64,000 bases of DNA from Marchantia polymorpha subsp. ruderalis (taxonomy: Eukaryota > Streptophyta > Marchantiopsida > Marchantiales > Marchantiaceae), in the NCBI GenBank assembly GCA_037833965.1, contig AP031359.1:3716001-3780000 (forward strand). Direction: 5' to 3'. The notes under the pieces are model-generated. The model ran no database searches. It was not told where the DNA came from and saw nothing but the letters and a program-made list of their open reading frames with translations. Position numbers and translations under genes: made by a program. Shown here piece by piece: positions 56,301 through 64,000 of this stretch; position 1 is the first letter of the stretch; every line of letters begins with the position of its first letter.

Positions 56301-59133
56301 ATCTTGTAGATAGCGGGAGCGGCTTGATACATGCTTACTTTCTGCTCTGACTAGAGCTTCTGTTTTTGTATTTCGTAATCTTGTTCCATCCTTCCTCGGT
56401 TCCTCAATAGTACTTGGTTTTCTAAATTTCTCTTCCAGTTTTACTTTTTTTGTTGTTGAAGTTTCATCGTCACTTGATAGTTGGAATGGTACTATACGGT
56501 TGTCTGCATGCAAAGCCCCTGCGGTGAACATGTACTTCTTGATCAACGTAATCTTTACCTGCACACGACTTACGTTTGATTTGAACTATGTAAACCAGCA
56601 TCGGATTGTTACAGGATCAGGCTACATTCAAGTTTCTTATATTATGTATATTGTGCTCGTGAAAAGATCATGTCAGTAAGTTGCAGGTACATTTGAACTT
56701 CATTGTAGTGGCACAGTTTTGATTTCTGTGAGAGCCACGCCGCGCTTACTTTAGTTGATCTTGCTACATTTAAATGACTGAAGTTCCATCGCAGAAACCT
56801 TTTCGCCCCTGTATCCAGTGATGATGCAGCCGGGATCATGTGACGATGGTGTGATGCCTGTCGGGTAGATCTTGTCTTTGGTCCCTCGTTCCTCTCACGT
56901 CGGAATTGAGGAATTACACTGCACATTCTTTCTTAGTGTGTCAGCACTCTCTTATTTTAACCCGGTCCTTTATATTCAAGGCTATTATTGGTGCTTTTAT
57001 GATGATGTGCCTGCTGTTTCCTGCTTCTTTTCCATGAAGCTTATGCTTTCCACTCTGTGTTATTTCTCTGCATTCTCTCAGCACAATATGCCTCGCCTAA
57101 GTATCATCTGCTCTGCTTTACCTTTTCTACGTTCTGCATTATTCTTTAGATGCCATGTATGCGCCGCGTCTCTCTCCATTAATCAGTCAGAGCCCTTGCT
57201 AGTGTACTCCACCCGCGTGTGCTATTCGGTCTTGTACATCCTTAGCTCGTGTGGTTGATGGTGTAGTACTTATTATATAACTAGAACATGTTTGCTGATC
57301 TGGCATTTGACTCAGTCTGTGATCATGGGTTTTTGCATGTGCTCATAATCAATCAAGTTTACTGTAGTAAAATCTTGCTGAAGATTGCTTAAAGCTTACG
57401 TTTGGTTGCTTGTTTTTGTACATGATTTGCTGGTAACTCTCGTTCAATGTCTCTTTTTGAAAAATGAGGAGTAATCTCTCGAAGTTCTCTCTGGTTTAAA
57501 GTCTTGCCTCAAACTGCGGTGCTACATCTATCGTTGTGACATTCTCACTTATTGACTTGGATAAGAACCTGTCAGATATCGTTGATGGTCCATTCTTCAT
57601 TTTCTCGTTGGTCCATCAGTGCCTATGTACTCATTTGTTCTTTTATCCATGTTTCTTTCTATTTTATCTCTTATTCGTGGACTTTATCCTTTTGTTTGTC
57701 GTTTTTCACTTCCCTTTTCTGGAAGGCAACGTACGTCTGTCAGTATTCTCTGGTAATCAATACGTCTATGGTACCACTCCGAAGACATCAATTGTTTTTG
57801 TTTGTGTGGTGGTGTCTCTGGTTGAGTTGTTACTACCTACGCGTTCGTTGGGTGTTATCGAATCCTCGGTGATGTATTACTTGCTACTTGGATCTTTTAC
57901 TGTGATATTTACAGTGGATTTATCGTACAGTTGTTGCATTGATTCACTTTTACACGTCCATCTGAAATTGGTTTCCTCTTTTTGTGTGTACGGTGTTCAC
58001 GAACATATGTGTCTCTTTGTGTCTCTAGTCTCTAATCTCTAATCAGTCTCTTAGTCTCTAATCAGTACGTTTTACTGAAAACTCAAAGATGTCTTTGTCC
58101 AACCCTGTTCTTGTTTGCCCAGTATATCTCATACCGATTACGCTCTTTAATACTGGCTTTCTTGCTTACGCTGATCGTAAACAAGCCGTCTCTGTTCACG
58201 AACTTTTGCAGCATGTGGCATTTGGCGGATATCGTGCGGTTCTAAATCCTTTTGCCCTTTTCTCTGGTATATTGTGGTGGGGTAGTTTTCCTCTCTTTTT
58301 CCATGGAGCTTGGTTTTCGGATATGACTCCACTTTTTCTTTTACTACCAACTTCTGCCATCATTCGCAAAGTTTCTTATGTTGCCACCAACCCTAATATA
58401 TAGCTCAGGCATCGGTGGATGATCTTTTCTATTTTGCATTCTTCCGATCTACATAGAGTACCCTGTTTATGGGTGCACGGAACTCTCCTGTTTATTTTTA
58501 CGATTTATAGTTGTTCATCGAGTATCATGTAATTAGGTGGTCTTTTACGACTTGTCGTGCTTGTAGTCACTAACTTGAAAGCGCAGCTTGGTGATTGTTG
58601 ATTGCATTATCAAGTTATCATTCTGGGTACCTTGGCTGCCAGATGTGGAAACCTTATACTCATACCGTTTAGATACTTGTCCGTTTGTCGAAATAGCGAG
58701 TTTTAGAACTTTGTTGGTACAGTTTATCAACTTCACCCGATTCTATGTCCAACTGAGTGCATTTCTATTTTTTATGCTGTGTGAAACTACATGAAGTTAA
58801 GTAACCATCAAGGCGATGTATTGGGGTACCTCTTTGCCCGCAGACTTACTCCTGTTGGGGATCCACCCTCTCCTCGAGCTGCTCACGCCGCCACAGCAGT
58901 TGGCACTATGGTTGTGATTCAGGTGAAGATTTACACAACCTACTTTGAGATGGGCATTTGGCTTGCATGAGAGGAATTCATCTTTCTTGAGGTCCTATTG
59001 ACAATGCTTCAACAAAAGACTAAGAGCCAAGCATATTGCCATTGTTGTCTCAGGGTGGTATAGGTCCTGCCGGTCTTTCTACAGATGACCTTCATGTTCT
59101 TGACCTAACCCAGTCAAGACCTCGGTGGCACAG
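53394..59133 (+). CDS. BSL-type Kelch/PP1-like phosphatase, first four exons (partial)
   Basis: Exons 53394-53715, 53944-54004, 58844-58922 and 59054-59133 join in frame with GT/AG borders to give 180 residues. A Q/P-rich start is followed by EKKEDGPGPRCGHTLTAVAA, GPRLILFGGATALEGN, then RLAGATADVHCYDIHANKWM, RLTPVGDPPSPRAAHAATAV, GTMVVIQGGIGPAGLSTDDL and HVLDLTQSRPRWHR. This matches the N-terminal Kelch repeats of BSL1/2/3 (BSU1-like) phosphatases of brassinosteroid-type signalling in flowering plants. In that family more Kelch repeats and a C-terminal PP1-like Ser/Thr phosphatase domain follow. I do not see the next exon (VVVQGPGPGPRYGHVMAL-type) before 64000. Intron 2 (4839 bp) and intron 4 (over 4.8 kb) are unusually long. 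The gene continues beyond the window or is truncated. Confidence 0.88.
54005..58843 (+). other. BSL gene intron 2 (4.8 kb)
   Basis: The donor AG|GTACTA and the acceptor TTTGCCCGCAG border the intron, and joining gives codon AGA and an uninterrupted Kelch frame. It is T-rich on the plus strand throughout and contains degenerate repeat segments that recur in intron 4. Open frames inside (for example 57536-58042) show no recognisable domain and look like chance products of the T-rich composition. Confidence 0.8.
55689..56040 (+). repeat. Diverged intronic repeat, copy 1
   Basis: The stretch from GATGAGTTCTTGGAAATAGT (about 55696) to CTTTCGCTTTCAGCTTTA (about 56030) aligns with 60266-60590, with matches such as GATGAGGTCTTGGAAACAGC. 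Similarity is patchy but in the same order over more than 300 bp. The origin is unknown; it may be an old transposon or a tandem intron duplication. Confidence 0.55.
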
Positions 59134-60265
59134 GTATGACTGCGTTTCTCTGAAGGCTCATTTTGCTCTCGCATGAGAAAACAAGCTCTATTCGAAATAC
59201 TTGTATATCAAATCTCTGATCTTGTGCTCTGCGATAATACCGAAGCCCTGAACTTTGTGTAGGAATTCGTATGCATCCCAGAGTTGCCTTCTCTGTGGCA
59301 CGCTCTGGGCTCTGCCATGGATTGTAGAGTGAATTTATGTGTTGCCAACTATTGCTTAGGTCGCGTAATTTTGGCAGAATCCTGTGCATTGTATACACCC
59401 TCATGGTGCCGCCGAACTGCATAAAGGGAACATTATGCTTTCCTCTAGCTCCTTTGACTGTTTGAACTCACCTGACCTTATACCAAAATCTGGGTCAGCT
59501 TTTGGAACGAGAAACATACACCTATTTATGCCTTGATTTATCCGACTCCAAAGCTGCAGCACCCTTGAAGCTGCAGCACCCTATACTTTTTGGCCTAATT
59601 TATTGAAGAGTTGATGGGTTCCCACCATTAACCTTTGAACAAACCTAACCGGAGGAATTTATCACATTATAAGAGCCCTTTCACTCTCAGAAAAGTCTTC
59701 ATCTTTCGTCACCGTCTTCTGGGTGTGTTACTACTACCATCGCCAGCCAAAAATAGGACCCGGTGTCATCAGGCAACGACTAGTAGAATAGTAATGACTA
59801 TGGTCTTTTCCTAATCCGATCTCAGTACGGAATCTGAATCCGCGACATCCTGGATTGTCGAGCTGAAGTTTGTCGTTTAAGTGTCTGTCTTCATAATGGC
59901 TCATTTTTTTGGGTTACTATTTACGCTGTCACTCTTCACGTCTTGTTCATCGGCACTGACGCTTGTGTGTATGGAGACAATGCTTCACGCTTCACTCTAT
60001 TCTATTTTGAATTTGACAGCTTGAAGGCAATCTTGGTCCAATCATTCCAGTGTCTTACACACTACATGTTTGGTTACTGAGGAGGGGCTACTCTGAATTA
60101 TTAGCCATCTGTACAAAAGTTGAAACTACGATTGGGTTATGCGCACCCAGGATGAACTCTACCAGACTATCACTACTCTGTTTTATTCTCTTGGCTACAA
60201 AGTTGTTTATTTTCTCTGTTTAGGTCCGTCTATAATCCTTGCTTTGTGGAGAGGCCTCGGGCGAC

Positions 60266-60590
60266 TGATGAGGTCTTGGAAACAGCGTGAGCACATTGAC
60301 AAACGCTCACTTTTTTCGTCTCCGTTAGCCCTTAGGCATTCGGTATCGTCTGTATTCTTATTATCACGATTCACATCCACCGCCTCCATTCTACGTTGAG
60401 TCATCCAACGCCCGTTTCCTGCAAGGTTGAGCTGTCCACTTTCTTCCGTTGATGGTTTCTGTTGCCTGTTCATCGTCTTGTGCATTGTTGGATTATTTCA
60501 CTTCCAGCTACTTCCACGCATGATTTCGGTTTCTTGTTGCTCGAGGACTTGCACTTGATGGGATGTTCTTGCTTGGAGCTTTGCTCACGT
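60266..60590 (+). repeat. Diverged intronic repeat, copy 2
   Basis: Partner of 55689-56040. A further matching point, GCAGCCGGGTCTACGTGACG near 61049 versus GCAGCCGGGATCATGTGACG near 56827, suggests the duplication extends over about 1 kb with insertions and deletions. Confidence 0.5.
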
Positions 60591-63390
60591 GAGTTCATTA
60601 CGACTTCATGTCCACTGTTTTAATGTCCACTGTCCCGCAGTTCCGGAGTCCACAGATCTGCTGTATATGTCTCGATATGCTATTGCAGGGGTATGCTATC
60701 CAGGAAATCCTGCAAACTCAATCAAACCTTCTCAGCTAACTCAGGTTGTTTTTGTTATTTGACTATTTTCTAATCTGCTACAATGACATTATCGTGAATA
60801 CGAAAGAACAGATTCAGGTCTTCGACAATTCACTTAAGCCACAAGTAGCCACCGCAACAAATTACTTTTCCATACATCCTTTCCTGGATCTTCATAAGAC
60901 TAAACTAGGAATCGGTAGGCGCAGATAGATTGTTTCTCTCGCATAAGTGCACGTCGACAGCATTTAGCCTAAGCCATAAATCTCTTTGCCAATTCTATCT
61001 GATAGCAACCACAACACCCACTTATACTATCTATGCTTTTCTTTTTCCACTGGCGAAGCAGCCGGGTCTACGTGACGGGATTGTGTCGCTTCCGTTGAAA
61101 GTTTTTCGATGGTAACATTTTCGTCCGACTGTATCCTCTATACTCTACTTAGTTCTCAAACCACTGTCAACCCTACAGCTGGTCTCCTCCTGTATTCCAT
61201 AGTTTTGCTTCTTCCAGGCATTTTGCACTGATGCATCAGTTTGTATCTATCTATCTTATGGCTTCTATCCTTACACACGTTCCAGTTTTACCATCATCCT
61301 CTTCTCATTTAGTGTATTTCGGTGGCACCATTGAGACATGTCACCTACGTTTGTGATCCTTCGGTCTCTTGCATGCTTAGCCCTTACGGTGATCATGTAT
61401 TGTGTTATCTGAAGAAGGAGCTCGTCCACGAACTTATGGCCGAAATTGGAATCAGATGGATTTGACAAAAGTGACACATTTAATAGCCGTTTCAAAGGTG
61501 ACAGGTTTAAGTCCGCTCTCGGTAATGAATTCTTGTCTCCTTTGATACGCATTCACACCTGCTACGCGAGGTGGGGGAAGCGGGGTTCGCATTATCTACG
61601 TAATTATCGAGTCTGGGGTTATTAATGGCTTGAACGTTCACACCGGATATGAGGGTTTGTGTTTTTCACCTGACGTTTTAAAACGTTCCCTTTTTGGGCT
61701 AGCATCGGATGCCATATCCCTCCCACGACTGAATAGGTTTGAATATCAACATACGATTTGCTAAGCAGTGTTTCTTCGCTCGGAACTTCTTTCAAGTGCT
61801 GGTTCTCATTCGTATATATCCAGTTTGTTTGGTGGGGTGGAACTATCACTGATATCGAAAGAAACTATCAGAGGATAATCGCTTGCTCCGTGTGATGCAC
61901 TGTTACTCGAGCATTGTTCCCTTTTGTGTAGTACAAAATTTCGTGACTACGCGTATTGGGACTTACCCAGCTTCTACTTCTACAGCATTATGAGCGTTGA
62001 TGAAGTCGAGTTTCTTCAACATAGGAATATAATTCTTTTGCAGGCAGCCCACACGTATATAGTCCAGGGTCTTTAGCCTTTTCTGTCCATTCAGTGCATT
62101 TCAGGTCTTCGAAATTTGTTTGTTCATGACAATATTCTTCTTGTTTCCAAGTGCGTGGTATCTACCGGGAGACGTGATCATTGTAGCAACACGAAGTGCC
62201 TCAATCAAAGTTCAATCAAGCCTACGGCATGTGATCAGTACTTAGAAAGGTCGGGAAAGAAGTACGTAGGGGCTCCATGACGTAGTAATCTAAGAGGAAG
62301 ATCCAAGTTTCTTTCTTTCTCGTTGTCTCGTTCAAGTACAACGCTTTTTGTTAAAAGATTTGTTCTCGGCTGATCGAAACCGATAAAAGGAGGGCTTTGA
62401 CACGGTAATTTGCTGCGAGATGTCGCAGAATCTGCATTACTATTCATTGTCATGACTGTAGACGTTGGAGGTTCAGAAATGGATAGATTTAGAAAGTAAA
62501 GCCGGACCCGTTGCTAAGTAAACTGAGGCTTTAAGCGTCACTTCTTGAACATCCCCGACAACGGCAAGATTAGAGTATTCTTTCAATTCAAAGCTGGCTT
62601 TGTGAATCATCAGGTGCATCAGGTGGTGATACAAAATTGGAGAATAAATATCAAGCCCGGAAGACCCAAAGAGTCTAAAGGCATGAAACACAATACAAAA
62701 TACAGAGACAGAAGAGCTTAGGAGTCCAAACGGATTTGTGGGGAACTTCATCTAGGTGATGCCAACTGTGGCCCTACATCTCGCAATTTCGTGCAGAAAG
62801 CTTTGCCCTCCGGTACGCTCGGGTGATTACTCGGGGTTCGTATGATCGCAAACTGATGCTTGCGATCTTGGCGCTGATGAATGTTTTTGGGCCTTGGATG
62901 CACCTGACGTGAAGGCATGCATATATGTAACAAGGAAACGCTTGTCTGTCAAAACTGGTGTGTTTTGTCTTCACATGACTTCCGGATTTCTCATCAGCCT
63001 TTTCCGTGACCCCGCATTAAGTGTTTTGGTTTAATTCTTTTTTCGCATGCTAAGCCCTTGTGGGTGTCCACACGCTTTTTCAATTTATTCGTCCTCTCCG
63101 TCAACAAATTGTTTAAATTTAACCGTCCCTGGACTGGGGCACGGTCATTCCTACATTAAGGATGTACGGCTTATGTGCTGAATGTATTTTTGTTACAGGA
63201 TACTGGGGTTTTTTGTGATCTCAGTTCTGGTTGCATGTCTCCGCAGTGGTGACTAATTCTTTCCAGTTGCCTGGCTTCGATTGTTTATGCACGTTTATGT
63301 TGTGGTCACTTGCGATCCTTGCTTAAATTGAGCTTTGTCAATGCCGCGGCTCTGCAAACACGTAAGAAGCTCAGATTTACTGTTGCAGCG

Positions 63391-63427
63391 CACTTTACAA
63401 TCGCCTCAATCAGGCGATTGTAAGGTG
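63391..63427. repeat. Hairpin, 12-bp arms with extension
   Basis: TTACAATCGCCT, loop CAATC, then AGGCGATTGTAA. With one mismatch the pairing extends outward to CAC and GTG. No conserved neighbour is visible. Confidence 0.85.
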
Positions 63428-64000
63428 TAAGAGGCTTACAGCATTCTTGTGTCTGTCATTCCGTGATGCCTTATTTACCATTTTATCACTGGGTGTGAGA
63501 CCGTAATAGTAATCTTGGTTCGAACAGTCCTTTACGCAGTATACATTGCTGTGCAGGCAGCGCCAGACTTCTCTGCCAATGGCATTCCCTGGATGTTGCC
63601 CGGTAACCTGCATATCCATCCTGGTGATGCATACTGCCGTCCCGCCTTGCACGATTACAGCCAGATACCTATGCGCCTCGGTACATACTGATGACGCAGA
63701 CTGGTTGAGAGGTGGCAAAGTGATGGCTGCCACTCACCCGTGGATGTTGGTAACTGGACCCCGGATAGCATCTTCCGAGAGATCCTCAACCGCACACGTT
63801 TCAATGAAGCTTAATTTCCTTCTTCTATCCCTTTCTTCTATCGTTGGATATTCTGATTGCTCGTGTCATGAGGCTTATAAGCATGTTAGACATTGCACTT
63901 CACAACCAGGAATTTTTTCGCTTGTCAGGATCGCCTTTGTCTTTTGAGACCTGTGAGCATTTCTGATTGTCATTCATGACTTTTCGGTTTGCGACTATCT

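Larger units (their letters stand above)
59134..64000 (+). other. BSL gene intron 4 or downstream DNA
   Basis: After the donor AG|GTATGAC (59134) I find no further Kelch or phosphatase exon. The sequence is T-rich like intron 2. It includes the second copy of the intronic repeat (60266-60590) and a 12-bp-arm hairpin at 63395-63423. Short frames exist on both strands without recognisable domains. Confidence 0.5.

Noticed and set aside
57536..58042. 168-aa open frame with many hydrophobic residues, membrane-protein-like
   Set aside because: It lies wholly within BSL intron 2 in T-rich DNA, where long F/L/S/V-rich frames arise by chance. Another frame overlaps it, and no domain is recognisable.
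62761..62920. Possible BSL Kelch exon suggested by TTTTGGGCCTTGGATGCACC (FWALDAP)
   Set aside because: The frame is closed by a stop shortly upstream, flanking residues do not match the conserved Kelch exon, and no suitable splice acceptor keeps the phase.
1..64000. tRNA genes, rRNA, CRISPR arrays or prokaryotic operons
   Set aside because: None was seen by eye. The window has spliced plant genes and retrotransposons, and no cloverleaf or regularly spaced array was found other than the 102-bp tandem repeat.

Overview
The window looks like nuclear DNA from a moss, most likely Physcomitrium (Physcomitrella) patens. This is judged from a class A heat shock factor, a BSU1-like Kelch phosphatase 5' end, plant-type introns, and a thick layer of nested gypsy and copia LTR retrotransposons. 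The organism call is inference; no marker gene proves it.

Only two host genes can be supported. A complete two-exon class A heat shock transcription factor lies on the minus strand at 13149-14887. The first four exons of a BSL-type (Kelch + PPP phosphatase) gene lie on the plus strand at 53394-59133. Its introns are unusually long and its fifth exon is not visible before the window ends. A decayed mTERF-like fragment (3750-4470), an RNase H hybrid-binding-domain fragment (6885-7064), a LINE-type zinc motif (50710-50849) and an AT-rich gypsy RT relic (21637-22000) are single remnants.

The rest is mostly retrotransposon. 1-3.7 kb: two head-to-head copies of a large repeat. 4.8-6.8 kb: a divergent copy of the same repeat, then a copia RNase H. 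16.5-22.6 kb: AT-rich DNA with microsatellites. 22.6-31.8 kb: a minus-strand copia element with a 102-bp tandem array, broken up by a gypsy element. 32.7-37.3 kb: a second gypsy pol with one large insertion. 37.3-49.5 kb: a third gypsy element carrying three nested insertions.

The main finding is the repeat shared by these regions. It begins TGTGGTGCC, ends TTACA or TTATCACA, and is up to about 4.2 kb long. It sits directly after a gypsy polypurine tract at two places, and at four places it stands alone between 5-bp target-site duplications (GCTTG, AATCT, GTAGT, ACTTG). It therefore behaves as a very long LTR. Inside every full copy is a protein-coding region of roughly 850 codons, now broken, with a conserved core (FLQDSVVPLLKYLD-KRE-Y) and long coiled coils. 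A TATA-like box lies about 70 bp from the LTR start, and AATAAA overlaps or abuts the stop codon about 540 bp before the LTR end. An LTR family carrying its own coiled-coil gene between promoter and poly(A) signal, in at least three diverged subfamilies that insert into each other, is the candidate undescribed system here.
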